Of a DNA stretch of 64,000 nt, positions 1 to 11,952 are shown piece by piece (the stretch's first letter is position 1; every line of letters starts with the position of its first letter). A model generated the notes under the pieces. It had not been told where the DNA came from. It did no database searches and saw only the letters and a list, made by a program, of their open reading frames with translations. A program made the position numbers and the translations under genes. Source of the stretch: Nitzschia sp. DOCU1 (taxonomy: Eukaryota; Bacillariophyta; Bacillariophyceae; Bacillariales; Bacillariaceae); contig OX595996.1 of assembly GCA_951394045.1 (NCBI GenBank), positions 2,046,001-2,110,000 of the forward strand. The letters are read 5' to 3'.

Positions 1-2083
1 GCTGGACGAAGCTTCCAGGATTGTTCGGGTTGTTGGGGTTGACTGGATTGTTCGGGCTCGATGGGAGGTTCGGATCTAACAAGGAAAGCTGTGTCGGACT
101 CGCCGGGTTGTTAGGATTGTTTGGGTTCGAGGGATAAATCGGATTCAGCAACGGATTGTAGTAGTCTGCTAAAGTCGACGGTGGGTTGCTTGGACCATCC
201 GTTACCGGCACAGCTAAGTTTACGACCACAACTTGTTCGCCGTCAGTAGTGTCACTGATGTACGCGACTGTCAGTGTTGTGAAGCCGAGTGGTAGGTCCT
301 CGGAACTCACACTTTGAATAATGAGTCCGTTGACCGATTCCAAAAAAGCGCGAAACATTTCACCGGAAGTGAAGTACTTGGAGATATCCTCTTGTTGTTC
401 GTTTCGTCGTGATGCTGCCCCTGATCGCAGCAGCCTCGTCGCCTTTTCTAAAGCAAACAAAGGCTCTTCCACGGGACACCCATCACAGACTACCCAAGCA
501 TCAAAATCGGTAATTAGGGTGCCATTCAATTCACCACCCTCGATGTCCTCAATGAGCTCAAATGTCTGCTCCACAATCGTGGAGTTTTGCATCTCCCGAA
601 AAAAGACGTCAACGCACTCATCAGTTCCGACACTACCACCACCCGTCACGTTGTTGTAGGCGTCCACAATCAGAGAATCCACCAATATCTTTTCTCGCTC
701 CGTGAACGGCCTAGAGAATCCTTCCAAGTACAAAGTAAATGACCCTTTGCGATGTTGAGCATTTTTGTCGTCGGCCAGGGCCAATCCACACGGGGATTGA
801 AAGACGGGCATCTGAGTAGCCACCGTCGAGTTGCTTGACGGGGCTGCCTTTAATTCTCCTCCGTAGACAGCGGCAGTGGCGGCAGTAGCAGCGACGACCG
901 CCGTAGCTACCGCAGCACTAGCTGCTGCTGCCGGAGCCGAACTTGCAACAGCCGCTAGTATTCCAGCTTGTGCCGCCGCAGCTCCAGCAGCTGCTGCTGC
1001 CCCAGCTGCAGCCCCCGCCGCAACCCCCGACGCAGCTCCCGAAGCAGCCGATGAGGCGGCCTGTGTTGCCAATGCTTGAACCCTGTGATTTGAAGCAAAG
1101 CGAAACAGGAGGATGAGCACTGATAAAGGTCGAGCAAGCAGATCTCCCTAGTAGATGTTGGTGTAGTATACTCACGGCGGCGGCTGCACAGCAGGGGCAC
1201 CTCCTCCACCTCCACCAGGTCCCACCGTGGGGGCACCACCGCCACCAGCACTTTGGCCAATAACATTGACACCCGGATCATGATGTAAAAGGTTCGTGGC
1301 ATCGGGGCCGTCTGAACTCATTTGGATACACTTGGAAATCATTTTCCACAGGAATGTGGCCACTCCAAACAAACCAACAAAAACAAGCGTGTAAAGCTGA
1401 GATCGATCAGCTTGGTTCTCTTCCTTCTTGATGTCGTTCTTGTTTAGCGCTTCCTCGTCCACTTTATTGCCATTTTCGGTTGCACGAATCCTTTCCTTGT
1501 CCCCGTGGTCCAAACCGTCTTCCAATGTAGTACTACTACTACCTTTCAACTTTTCAGCGCCTCGTCCACGAAAGGTTGATTGAATTGTTCTCGCTGCCTC
1601 TTCTACGCGGCCTTGAAATTGAATCGCGTCAATCGACATCACTTGAGCTGGTGGCGACGACGATTCACCACTCGACAAACTTATCTGCTGGTTCTGCTGG
1701 CTTTTGTTGGCGATGCCGTTGGACGAGGCCTTGATGTTGGATTTCTTTTTCAAAATCGTACGTAGTGCGGCCTTCTCGTTACTAGTATTCTTTTCAAGAA
1801 CACCGGCATGATGAAAGTGTGATGATGATGACGATGAGGAGGACGACGACGTAGCAAAGGATTTCGTCGAACTGCCCGTACTAGCACGGGACAGCCTCCC
1901 ATCTGACACGGTTTCTTGATCCGCCATCATTGAATCTCCCGGGTCCTCGCTCCACCTCACTGAAAGCCTCGAGTAGGTCGACCTGCTTGCCCATTCTTCT
2001 TTTTGAGTTGTTTCATCGTTGTCAAAACCGCCATCTTTCTTGGTGCTTGGTGTTTCTTTGTCGATCATGTCTCTGTATGACAT
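1..2083 (-). CDS. Single-pass membrane protein with IQ-like motif and Asn-Pro repeats (partial, two exons)
   Basis: I join two frames: exon 1 2083..1176 and exon 2 from 1082, running off the left edge. The intron (1175..1083) has a GTGAGT donor and a CACAG acceptor, and phase is kept (CC|G). The first ATG of the frame is at 2083; the frame is open further upstream without an ATG. The N-terminal half is Ser-rich and cytosolic-looking, with an IQ-like stretch (AARTIQSTFRGRG, about residues 163-175) and one membrane segment (about 229-249, LYTLVFVGLFGVATFLW). A Gly/Pro/Ala-rich linker crosses the splice junction. Exon 2 encodes an Ala-rich run, then a roughly 200-residue Cys-containing domain I do not recognise (ending near VVVVNLAVPVTDG), then Asn-Pro-rich repeats (PSNPNNPNNP). 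An IQ motif suggests calmodulin binding, but this is inference. Function unknown. Confidence 0.7.
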
Positions 2084-3895
2084 GGTGGCACCACAATGGT
2101 TTGGCGGCGACGATGTGAGGTGAGGCGGGTTGTTTTTCGTCCCAGCTGGTGCTGCCTGCTGTCGAGATGATGTACTGCTGGTGCTGCTGGTATCGTACAC
2201 GGCTCTTCTTGTTCTTGACAATTTCAAGCAATGTAAGACGTCGTTGCTAGTAGGAACAGGAACAGGGAAAAGATTGGATGTAGCTCAGCCCACCGCCGAT
2301 GTAGCGAATAGAAGGGAAGCTGGATGGGCCTAAACTCGGTTTGTGTTGAAATTCACCCCACGCAGCACTCAGCACGCGCTTCGGATTCAGTCCATTTGGC
2401 TGGATTGGCTTTTGAAAGGCCCAAATGATTTGTATGTACCCTTTTTGGCGTCGGGTTGGCAGGCGTGGTGCCAAACGGAATACTTATGCCTTATCTCGCA
2501 GTGGAGTGTACCGTTTCTTTCACTGTCCCGTCCGTTGGCATAATTAATTATTGTCCACGGAGTGGTGCATTTAGATGTTTCCACGTCATTTGACAAGATA
2601 AAACGAAGAGTGTTTTTTTCCAGCCAATCCCCCAACGAAACTCGGAAGCAGTCATCATAGAAGAAGAGGGGCCCATTTCTACTAAGCCCACCAAAAGCGA
2701 AAATGCCATCTGTTTGTATGGAACGAATTGCTTCGAAGCATGATGGTGACGGCTGTCTTGCTTGGAAAGACCCCATCATGTCCCAAGGGAGTCGTTGTCT
2801 GGCTATTGATGGCAGGTCCCCAATACGTGTGGCCTACCGGACATAAAGGTTCTCGTGACATAGAGTCATTGGAGTTCTTTTTTGCTCAGAAAGAGTACTG
2901 GAGTGTGAGAAAACTCCCCTATGTCCGGTAATAATTATTACCAGACATGGCTACCGTACTTTGCGCATTGGAGGCTCCCCCCGATCCAGGTACCCGCCTC
3001 TCCTATGTATCGTCGAATATGAGATATTCTAAGTAATTTTCTTTAATCTGAAAAATGTACGTAAGAATACTAAAGTTCTCCGTTCTCCAATTACAGGTTT
3101 GGCGGGTCCTAGAATGAGCAAACTACGGTAGTTTTGTCTTAATCCGAATCTGAGTAATGTCAGTTGGTAAATAATCTACCTACCGGTATGTCTGGATGAC
3201 ATCACCCATTCGTTGGATGACAGATGACTACATGGAATCAGATTTAGTCGATCCTCTATAATATTCCAACTCGGAGCGGGGGTACAGTATCATAGTTGCC
3301 CATAGGCGAGAACAATCGGCAACCTGCGGTGTAGCCTGAGAATGAGCTCAAGCGTGGTTGTCAAGGCATGCCTGTGGCAAGCAACGTAAGGGAGCGGGGC
3401 CTGGTTACCCTAACACAGCAATTTTTACGAAATCGCGCGGTTGCGAAATCGCGTTGATGTGCGAGCAAATTATGTGGAGATACTAGGAGTACTAATACTA
3501 GTAGACTAATTTTGTTTATACGGAGCAGGGGAATCGCATGGCACGTACTAGATGAGAGAGAAACGCCCCTAATATTAGTGCTAGAAGTAGAGCTGGTGCG
3601 AGCACGAAGAAGTTCTATCTATCGTTGGGTCACTGCAATGTGACGAGGCATGCGTCTCCCAGATCTAGATACTTGTTTTAGTATCGGTTGCAATGAGGCT
3701 GCCATCAGCCCAACGATGCCACGCCGAACAGCAATTCTTCAACGAAACTATTACTCTCGTTCTTGTACTACACATGTTGAGGCCACCACGCAGCCGCGGG
3801 GTCTAGTAAAGGTGAGGGGTTCATCACAGCATACCAGGTACATTAGCGTCTAGACGCACGATCAGCACAAGGCTACTCCTTGCTTCTTCTTGCTC
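2084..3895. other. Intergenic, no supported gene
   Basis: Only short random frames are present. A small repeat of GCGAAATCGCG-like words lies near 3430-3455. I see no convincing coding or RNA gene. The promoter of the 2083 gene should lie at its left end. Confidence 0.5.
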
Positions 3896-4457
3896 TCAAT
3901 TGACACACGCATTTTGATCCGGGGTCTTGCAATCTCGCAAGTGAATAAAAGCATTCGCTGCGTCACATTGTTTGGGTTGGACAGAAATATCCAACTCTGG
4001 GAAATCGGTTTCACCTCCAGAATACAGACACCTGCGGAGTAGAACAGAGGACGATCTCAGATCCACGCCCGACTGCAACAAACGTTGATACCTCTCCGAG
4101 TTTTTGCCTTTGATGTAAAGACTCGGCACGATTTCTGGCAATACGTTGTCATAAACTTGGGATGGAAGGTGCATTCTTCTTCTCCTTGAGTGGTGCTCAC
4201 AAGATACGTGTAAACCTTCGAGTCTGCATCCTCACAAGTGAATAGCGACGACAAAGACGATGGCTTCTTTCTCGTCGTCGTTGCTATTGAAGTTACAGCT
4301 TCAGTCGACGACGGAACAGACGAGCTCTTGCGTCTTGTGTTCTTGTTGCCGTTGGATCATCCGCCAATACTCTCACTTCCAAACTAGCAGCCGCTTTTAC
4401 CATCACAACAAGAACCAGAGGAGGCAGAAACATGTTCTGACGGCGGTTTGGCTGCAT
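3896..4457 (-). pseudogene. Decayed ShKT / prolyl 4-hydroxylase relic
   Basis: Pieces of a secreted ShKT-P4H gene survive in different frames. A signal-peptide-like start (MQPNRRQNMFLPPLVLVV, ATG at 4457) is followed by a frame change into an ShKT end (ECTFHPKFMTTYCQKSC, about 4100-4170). A second frame change leads to the P4H C-terminus: GGETDFPELDISVQPK, then ANAFIHLRDCKTPDQNAC and a stop. The intact gene at 7421..8867 has GGETEF...VQPK and ANAWFHMRDFKTPNRNDC at the same places. About 40 residues between VQPK and ANAF, including the distal Fe-binding His and the 2-oxoglutarate Lys, are gone, as is the HxD region. A 60-nt GT-AG intron can be drawn near 4088-4029 but does not restore frame, so I call it a pseudogene. 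Confidence 0.7.
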
Positions 4458-4876
4458 CGTCGTCGTCGTCGTTGTCGTTCTCGGGCCGCAACCCACCATC
4501 ATTAGAACAACCTCCTACGACTAGTTGCTCCTGTAGCTAGAGCTGCATGGAATATGGACAATGCAGATTTGCAACCTCTATTGCCTTGCAGGGAAAGGAC
4601 CAACAATGATGATGAGATACTGGAGGTCGTTATGGGCATCGTTGCGGTGTTTTGTAGCGTATGGGTGGGTCATTCTCAACGGTCATTCATTTTTCTATCA
4701 TTCGAGCAAGTCGAAAGTCGACGACTTGATCGACTCAAAGATGACGCGCATCCTTCGATCACTCTCTAGCATATGTAGTGCTATGACACCGCAACAATGA
4801 TAGCGACTGGTTCCATTCGCAAGCTATTATGGCTCTTTCTACTATCTATCGGTTGTCAATGTGATTAGTTTTGTGG
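4458..4876. other. Intergenic, no supported gene
   Basis: Spacer between the 3' end of the transporter gene and the upstream side of the P4H relic. The frames here are short and do not resemble any family I know. Confidence 0.5.
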
Positions 4877-6910
4877 TTATACTGACTCGTAACGTGATAG
4901 TTCTGGATTGGACGTTTTGGAGGTGCCGCTGATTTGTCCATGTGCTGCTGCCGCCAACTGTTTTTGCTGTCCCACACTAATCGGTGTACCATCGGGTCCC
5001 AATGCAACTTGTGGTGGTACTTCTGTAGAGTGATATAATTTGGGCACGTACTTGTATTGAATACTCTTGGTTTTGGTACCCGGCAAGTTTTGTTGACTCA
5101 GGGAAGGTCCTGCACGCATCGAACCCATCTTGTACAAGACAGGACCGCGTCCATATTTCAAATATTGTTGATAGCGTTGCGATCCCGGCGTCAATGTAAC
5201 TTCATTGTTCAACAAAGGAGAACGTTCATCGGCATTTGGTTTCATAAATTTGTCTTTACGAATAATGGGCGTCTTGACAATTTCGACGGCACGTTCTTCG
5301 ATCGACGAGACAAAGTCTCGCACAATCGGCAAGGTATTCAATACAACACCTGACAACATGATGCACAGCAAAACCAAAAAATATTTGGAAACATGGGCCG
5401 TCGCATAATCTTGTAAATGAGCAATTTCGGTGGTCCCCCTGGCATTTTGAAACCACTGCGAGCACGAATGATACAAGAAAATACAAATGATATTGGGAAG
5501 GCCCCCGACACAAAAGATATTGGTAGCACTCGCCAAGACCTTTTTGTCGGGACTCGAGGCGGTAAAGGCCACTTCATAGGCTGCACTCACGGCAAAGATT
5601 TCTCCCCATCCAATCAAAATGTACGCGGGTGCTTGCCACAAGACACAAATCTTTTCACCCGTTTGTTGGTAGGAAGAATGAATCCAATGTTCCACCAACA
5701 ATGCCCAGGATATCGCGAGTGCACCCAAGCAAGATCCAATGGCAAATTTGTAAGTCGTGGGCAATTTAATACCACGTTGCGCCAAGGCGGGATAAATGTA
5801 ATTGGCCGTGATATATCCAAAACACAACACCGAGATACAATCCAAACTGTTCATACTGGCCACATCAATGACGCCAAACGCATTGCTCATGACTGTGCCT
5901 TGCACAATAAAGGTTGTAGGCATTTGATTGTATCCTACCGAAAAGGGAACAATCAAGACACAAGTTCGAAAAATGGTCGACAATGGAATCGTGTCGCCCA
6001 AAATCTTGTGTGTCTTGTGTCGTCGTCGTTGTTTGCCAGACAAAAACGCAAAGACTTCTCCTCGTGGCCTGTGACGGACATAACGAGATGCGCCCATGGT
6101 AAAAATGGTCACGCCGGTAAACAACAAGCCCAAGGGTACACTATAGGCAAGTGTCAAATCGTGTTGTGCCACGATTGGAATCAAGAGAATCCCTGCCAAT
6201 CCACCCACGTTGATGCACATGTAAAATTTGACATAGTAACTTTCAATCAAACTGGACTGGAGTAAGGGATGAAATTGTTTGGCCCCAAACACATTGACAA
6301 TGGACTTGACAATGCCGGTACCCATGGGCCATAATACCAGCAACGCCAAAGTCAACCAAGCCTTGTGAAATTCCACACCCAAAAATTCGGGAATGGTCGT
6401 CAAGGTCATGAGCAAGACACCAGGAACATAGAATCCCAACAAACCCAATAAAATGGATTTGAAATCTCCTAGAACCGAGTCGGCCAAGAAGGCCCCGACA
6501 AAGGGTGTGGTATACGCCACCATGGTGGATAGACTGACATAGGACGATGCCTTGACGGACGCAAATCCCGCATTCCAGTCTCCATCATAGGCCCCCGTCA
6601 AGTACAAGGTCAGAGTATAATAATAGCCATAAAAGCTAAATCTTTCCAAGAGTTCGACCATTAAAATGAAAATAACCGAAAAGGTCATGGGCTGGAGGGC
6701 ATACGTGAATTTGTTTCCGAGGTCATCAATATGCAATAGAGGACGCTGGGGGTCATCACTCAAACAATCCGAGGGCACCAGTGGCAATTGTGAATCCTCG
6801 GAAATATTGGTCGGCAAATCATCTTCCGGAAGTGGAGGACGATGAGGTTCCATAGTTTCATTGCGGGTGGCCTGAAACTTGGATTGGTGGTCATTTTTGT
6901 CAGTCGTCAT
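4877..6910 (-). CDS. POT/PTR (SLC15) family proton-coupled oligopeptide transporter
   Basis: Intronless, 677 residues, with ATG at 6910. A hydrophilic N-tail of about 70 residues precedes a polytopic membrane region. The family signature ExxERFxxYG is present as ELLERFSFYG (residues 86-95), the motif tied to proton coupling in POT proteins. It is followed by PFVGAFLADSVLGDF, matching the conserved block after TM2 (normally PxxGGxxAD). The long hydrophilic C-tail, about 100 residues with KYGRGPVLYK-like segments, is longer than in bacterial members and resembles eukaryotic ones. By family it should import di- or tripeptides or related solutes with protons at the plasma or an endomembrane. Substrate cannot be told from sequence; NRT1/nitrate-type transport is possible because plant members vary. 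It is divergent from the P4H at 7421 across a 510-bp spacer. Confidence 0.9.
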   Translation of the reverse strand: MTTDKNDHQSKFQATRNETMEPHRPPLPEDDLPTNISEDSQLPLVPSDCLSDDPQRPLLHIDDLGNKFTYALQPMTFSVIFILMVELLERFSFYGYYYTLTLYLTGAYDGDWNAGFASVKASSYVSLSTMVAYTTPFVGAFLADSVLGDFKSILLGLLGFYVPGVLLMTLTTIPEFLGVEFHKAWLTLALLVLWPMGTGIVKSIVNVFGAKQFHPLLQSSLIESYYVKFYMCINVGGLAGILLIPIVAQHDLTLAYSVPLGLLFTGVTIFTMGASRYVRHRPRGEVFAFLSGKQRRRHKTHKILGDTIPLSTIFRTCVLIVPFSVGYNQMPTTFIVQGTVMSNAFGVIDVASMNSLDCISVLCFGYITANYIYPALAQRGIKLPTTYKFAIGSCLGALAISWALLVEHWIHSSYQQTGEKICVLWQAPAYILIGWGEIFAVSAAYEVAFTASSPDKKVLASATNIFCVGGLPNIICIFLYHSCSQWFQNARGTTEIAHLQDYATAHVSKYFLVLLCIMLSGVVLNTLPIVRDFVSSIEERAVEIVKTPIIRKDKFMKPNADERSPLLNNEVTLTPGSQRYQQYLKYGRGPVLYKMGSMRAGPSLSQQNLPGTKTKSIQYKYVPKLYHSTEVPPQVALGPDGTPISVGQQKQLAAAAHGQISGTSKTSNPELSRYESV

Positions 6911-7420
6911 GATAGAAGCACAAAGTTAGCTAACAAACAAACGATGTAGCTTGTCCAATACAATTTGTCGTTGTTGTAAAGCTATCAATGATTGTCGGAG
7001 TGTTGTTATTCTCGCGTTTCCGTCTTTTGGGCAGAAATCATGCAATTGCAGAAATGGACGATGGTTGTTGGGATGGCATGTTCTATGTGGCGAAGGTCGT
7101 CGTCGGAGTCTCGGACGCCAGCGCGCCCATGATTTCGTGCGAATACTCTTGTCGCCCGGCGCGCTCGAAACATGAACTACGACAATACATAGCGTAGGTA
7201 AGTGATAGGTATCATATCTATCCATTTTTCGATTGATTCACCCGAATGCAGGATCCATTCAAAGAAGGGGTCTGCCCTCGCTCCCAAAACAAATGCCTCC
7301 CCCCGAAAGAGGCCGCTTTGTTTCCCCCTAAAAGTATGCTAGCGACCATGATGCACATCATCACGTTGAGATTGCATGGTGTCGGTCGGGCATCATTCAT
7401 TGCACTTTCCATACACTTGG
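6911..7420. promoter_or_regulatory. Shared divergent promoter interval (inferred)
   Basis: This 510-bp spacer separates the head-to-head starts of the POT transporter (minus) and the ShKT-P4H (plus). The arrangement implies that both promoters lie here. I cannot identify specific core elements with confidence. Confidence 0.4.
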
Positions 7421-8867
7421 ATGATAATGTGGGGGCAACGATTATGTTCGTCGTTTGTCTTGCTGTTGTGTGTCTGTGTCTACTACTTGAGTTCTTCTTC
7501 TTTGGCATCAGTAGTATCAGGGGTTCCGACAGACGAGGCTTTGGGTGATGCTACCGACGAAACGTGTGAGACGTCCTCTTGGAATGAGGGTGGTGCTTGT
7601 AAACTAACTTCTTCCAAAGAGGCGGAGTGTCAAGATTCCCAGCCCCAATGTGTGGAATGGACTCAAAGGGGAGAATGCCACAACAATCCCAACTACATGC
7701 AACTATACTGCCAAAAATCCTGTGGAACGTGTGGACAAGACTCCTTTGTTGAAAGTGTTGTGGCTAACGAAGAAACACTTGAAACGGATCCTACTTCTGT
7801 CGAGTTTGGAGTCGCCCAGGTCATTCAAGCGGATGCCGAGCTGGGAGTTTCGCGACACGCCATTCAAGGCATCCTGAAACGATCACAAGCCTATCATTTA
7901 TCCTTGTCCAAGCATATACAAGAAATTTGTCGCAACGAACACGCCCTGTGCAGTTTGTGGGCGGCCATGGGAGAATGTCCTCAAAATCCCAACTACATGA
8001 AGACCGTCTGTGCTCCTGCTTGTACAAGTTGTGACTATTTGACCATTGATGGACGATGTCCCATTGATCCCAATGCCCCCAATGCTTGGCAGCCAGGCGA
8101 TGTGAATCGTCTCTTTCAACGCTTAACGGCAGAACCTTTGCTCTCTGAACATTCGGTAGAAATTTTATCGTCGCCCCCAGAAGGTCCTTGGATTATTACC
8201 ATGGAGAACATGATCACACCCGAAGAAGCTCGGCGGCTAATTGAATTGGGTGATATCGAAGGATATCGTCAAAGTACCGGCGTCGGAAAACGCAATGCTC
8301 AAGGCAGATTGGAGTCTTTGACCAATGAACATCGAACTTCCTACAATGCATGGTGTCAAAATGATTGTTATCGTGATCCCGTGGCCCTAGAGGTGATTTA
8401 TCGTTTGTCCAATTTGACGCGAATCAATGAAACGAATTCCGAATACCTTCAGCTGTTGCGATATGAACCTGGCCAATACTATCTTCCACATCACGATTAC
8501 ATTCCAGAAGAATTGGAGCGACAACAAGGCGTTCGTATACTCACGGTATTTTTGTATCTCAATGACGTTGAACAAGGTGGAGAAACGGAATTTACTACCC
8601 TGGGCAATCTTCAAGTCCAACCAAAGTTGGGTCGAGCCTTGATTTGGCCAAGTGTCTTGGACGAGGAGCCAAATCAGATGGATTCACGAACCATTCATCA
8701 AGCCTTACGAGTCCAAACAGGAATCAAGGTACGTTATTATTGATAATCTGGACTGAACAAAACTTTTGGAAACGCTTTCTCACGTTTGCAAAAAGTAGTA
8801 TGGGGCCAATGCATGGTTTCATATGAGAGACTTTAAAACACCCAATCGCAATGATTGTCAGGGTTGA
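7421..8867 (+). CDS. Secreted ShKT-domain prolyl 4-hydroxylase (2OG-Fe(II) oxygenase), two exons
   Basis: Exon 1 is 7421..8728 and exon 2 is 8799..8867, giving 458 residues. The donor is AAG|GTACGT and the acceptor GTAG|TATGGG, phase 0. The spliced end reads GIKYGANAWFHMRDF and then TGA. The ATG at 7421 gives a clean signal peptide (LCSSFVLLLCVCVYYL); an in-frame ATG at 7376 is possible. Two Cys-rich ShKT-like modules (ending NPNYMQLYCQKSCGTC and NPNYMKTVCAPACTSC) precede the catalytic double-stranded beta-helix. Fe ligands are His357 and Asp359 (HHD) and His426 (TIHQAL); Lys436 (GIK) should bind 2-oxoglutarate. Expected role: hydroxylation of prolines in secretory-pathway proteins in the ER or Golgi. 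It is the simplest gene structure of the family here; the copy at 50351..51982 has four introns. Confidence 0.9.
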
Positions 8868-9684
8868 AAATTCGGGTGCTTTTTTTCTTTGGAGAGCGAT
8901 CCAATGGTACTAGTTACAACAAATACCTTGTGCAACCATGCAACGAACATGATCATTGAAATTCACGAGCTTTGGTCAAGTAACAGCTATTACAAAAGCA
9001 AATGTATTGGGTTACCATTCCGGAGGAATGGTCATGCTTTTAGCATGTCCTACACAGCGATCTATACTATCGATTGTCGCGGGTGAGAATCCTTTGGAAG
9101 CATTTGTTTGCTGTTGCATGTCAGCTTGGAAGCAGCATTAGCCTTGTTTTTCTTAATCCATCCGTCCAACAATAAGGATTGTATGAAGAATCAACGACTG
9201 ATTGAAACTATTAAACAACAGTCCTCCGTGTCTGCTAGTAGAACGAGCTATCGACGGATAACTACTGCGGCTAGCTAGCTACTTGCAGAACCTAACGCGG
9301 CCGAACTACAAACTTTTTCTCGGCATTTTAGTTGCCCTTTTCAGTCTAGGGGGTAGTACTAGGCTTTCTTCAATGGAAGGGTCCGGAAATTTCCAATTAA
9401 AGAACGATTGTTCTTCTCCTCGAAGAGCCAGTCCATGGAACCGCAGCGGTGGCATTAAAGACTGGGATTTTGGTTTATACTACTACCGCTGTTAATAGTG
9501 CTACTAGCTAGCTACTCTAGTAGAAACGGAATCAGGGACAAATTGACATGCAGAATCAAAATTTTCTAAAGCTAGCTATTACGAACAGGAAGAAGCAAGA
9601 GGAATATGTATTGTTCAAAAACCCGCCAAGAAGAAGAAAGGCGGGAGGGAAAAAAGGAGAGAGAAGAGGCACCACTCATCGTAC
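8868..9684. other. Intergenic, no supported gene
   Basis: Convergent spacer between the P4H and the minus-strand TPR-like gene. It holds several CTAGCTAG-type words (for example near 9270 and 9500) and no coding region I can support. Confidence 0.5.
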
Positions 9685-10761
9685 TCACGCTGCAGCCGCA
9701 GCCCTGGGTTGAGATAAAAACATGACGTTCGATGTGAACCCTTGAAGCTCGTCCTCTCCAAAGAGACAGGATGCCGAAAGAAACCCCGAAACCAGACTCA
9801 AGAGGTACTGAAGAAGGCTCATCATCCTATGAGCCTGTTCAAAGTCACCTCGCTCCGACGAAATGTACCCAATGTTATTGGAGCAAGCCACGGAAAGAAG
9901 AAGGCACCCAATTCGCTTTTGCGTTTCTTCGGGTGGTAGTACTTGTTCTTGTTGTTGCGAACTCATGCCCATGTTGTCCTTGCTCTTCTGATGCAGGTTA
10001 TCGAGCAACCCGATGCACATCTCGTAGAGACGAAGCGAGCGCAACTGCAAGGTGGCGCAGTTCTTTCGGATCGAACGAATCATGAGAGCAAGTGCCATGT
10101 TATGAATGATGATGGCACTTAGAAGGTCAGCGTCTATCGTCGTTATAGTCAACTGGCTTCCATCTTCTTCTTGTTGTTGTTCTGTAGAACAAGAAGAATT
10201 ACAACGAGGACTCACGGAGAAAGCTCTTGTGCAGTGGAAGAACGAAGGTTCATCCGTTTCTTTCGTAGGACAGAGAAGGGGGACAGTAACGATTTCGAGC
10301 TCTTGCGACGAATGCCCGGTATCCATCATCATCTGGTGTGACGATGATGAGTCTTCGGCTCTTGAAGAAAGATCGGATCTGAGGCAATGCAGAGCCTGCT
10401 TGAACTTGCTCATGGCCACCTCTTCGTCGTGGGAACCGGCTGATGATAGAAGTGTAACTCCGTGATGGTTCAGCGCTACTGCTCGGTTGAGCAGACAGTC
10501 CGAGCCGATCATGCTGGGTAAAGACGACGCTTTAGATGATGACGTTGGCGACGAAAGAAAGGTATCATGGCGAGACCCCCTTGCGGATTCTTGCAAGATT
10601 GCCTCCTTTCTTCTTTCCTCTTGTTTGGGGCCGCTTGAACTATGATGTTGATTCATCATGGTGTTCATTGTCAATGTACATGAATTGTGAGGGTTTGCGT
10701 TTCGCCTCAGCTTGAGTGGACTTGTCATGCAATACACACTACAAATCGTTTCAGTGAACAT
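9685..10761 (-). CDS. TPR-like diatom protein, paralogue of 11953..13164
   Basis: Intronless, 358 residues, with ATG at 10761. After a Ser-rich N-terminus come helical blocks that look like degenerate tetratricopeptide units: LNRAVALNHHGVTLL with SKFKQALHCL, IIHNMALALMI with RLYEMCIGLL, and CSNNIGYISSERGDFEQA. The order and wording match the 11953 gene (LNNEGASHL with ISTFASALVL, VYNLALAYQL with TLYKLATALL, NNLASAQFALGN). The two are therefore paralogues that point away from each other. TPR folds usually mediate protein contacts; no catalytic motif is visible. Function unknown. There is no signal peptide or membrane segment, so it is probably cytosolic or nuclear. Confidence 0.75.
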   Translation of the reverse strand: MFTETICSVYCMTSPLKLRRNANPHNSCTLTMNTMMNQHHSSSGPKQEERRKEAILQESARGSRHDTFLSSPTSSSKASSLPSMIGSDCLLNRAVALNHHGVTLLSSAGSHDEEVAMSKFKQALHCLRSDLSSRAEDSSSSHQMMMDTGHSSQELEIVTVPLLCPTKETDEPSFFHCTRAFSVSPRCNSSCSTEQQQEEDGSQLTITTIDADLLSAIIIHNMALALMIRSIRKNCATLQLRSLRLYEMCIGLLDNLHQKSKDNMGMSSQQQEQVLPPEETQKRIGCLLLSVACSNNIGYISSERGDFEQAHRMMSLLQYLLSLVSGFLSASCLFGEDELQGFTSNVMFLSQPRAAAAA

Positions 10762-11952
10762 TTAGCACTCTATGATGAGGTAAGTGGACCGCGATGAATA
10801 GTGCCGAGTGGAAACCGGAAGAATGGACATGGAAGAAATCTTCGCCCCAAGACCTGTGTAATGTCCAATACGCCAGTAGAGTACAGTGACTTTCCGCATT
10901 GCCCTTCCAGAAGCGCTCGGAACTTAGAGAACGCTAAGCCCTCACGAACATTTCTCGCTTTCTTGATATTTTTCGACTGCAGCCTGGTCGCATTTTACTA
11001 TGTAGAATTCAGAAAAGAGAAATCGAAAAGTTCAATTCGATTGCATCGATACATAACCCCACCCCACCACGCAAGCGCTCTATCGTGGAGAAGTCTGCAT
11101 CGAGTCAAACCTGTCAGTCTTGGCCCGAACCCGAATATCAAAAGGAGAATATCCTATGTGCAGTATCAGCCAACGGAGAAGACGACACGGGCCCTACAGA
11201 AGGCGGTTTTCCACTATACTTATTTACCGGTTAAATCCAGTTCAGTCCATCGATATTCCGCACCCGCCTTTCAAGTAAACAAAAATCGTAGGCCATCGTC
11301 TTGTGTGCACGTACCGGTAGTTCCAATGTTTATTGGCGATTCTCTTCAGCATTCTGTTGTAATGCGTCACAGGGGTGCACCATTGCCCCAAAATCCCAGG
11401 CCGTGGCGTTCAGAGCACACTTCCAATCCAAACACAGAAGCGCTAGAACACGAAACTTCAACCTCCGATGGATGAGAAAGAAGTTGATGTTTTCGGCGAA
11501 AGGGCTGACGACGAGGAATCACATTCGGAAACATGAGGTCAGTATAATTATATATACGACACATGAGTACGTACCTTTGTAGTTTTTTCTTTTGTTCGGA
11601 CCGTCCGTCCATGCATCAGAGTCTTCCGATGCCACGCAAGTAGAAAACAGCGCATTGGAGAGAACCCCCAAAGTTACGTGCACCATCTGCGCCCATGTTC
11701 GATCCGGCCTTTTTGTTCGATAGCCCGTGTTTTACCGTGAAAAAGGCGACGAAGGGCTGTTTTCTCCTACTCTCTGCATTGCAACGCACGGAAAGGATCA
11801 CGAACAAACATCACCACCTTCTCTCTCCGATAGGAAAGAGTCTCTTCGTAGTAGCAGCAGCACCTATGCCATCAGCCAGCCGTAGGGGTTTGTTGTGAAA
11901 CTTTCAGCAGTAGTTACTGTGGAGCATCCCCCAAAATATCTGCATCTTAACC
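10762..11952. promoter_or_regulatory. Divergent promoter interval of two TPR-like paralogues (inferred)
   Basis: A 1.19-kb spacer between head-to-head paralogues. A 224-codon open frame at 10801..11475 starts with GTG, has no recognisable domain and is not accepted. I see no other gene. Confidence 0.4.

Noticed and set aside
876..1079. Ala-rich plus-strand frame
   Set aside because: It is the antisense of the Ala-rich coding exon of the minus-strand gene at 1..2083.
2387..2779. 130-codon minus-strand frame
   Set aside because: No domain, no signal, no neighbouring exon that extends it; probably chance.
5417..6265. 282-codon plus-strand frame
   Set aside because: Antisense shadow of the POT transporter gene.
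10801..11475. 224-codon plus-strand frame in the divergent spacer
   Set aside because: Starts with GTG, basic low-similarity product, no splice continuation or domain.
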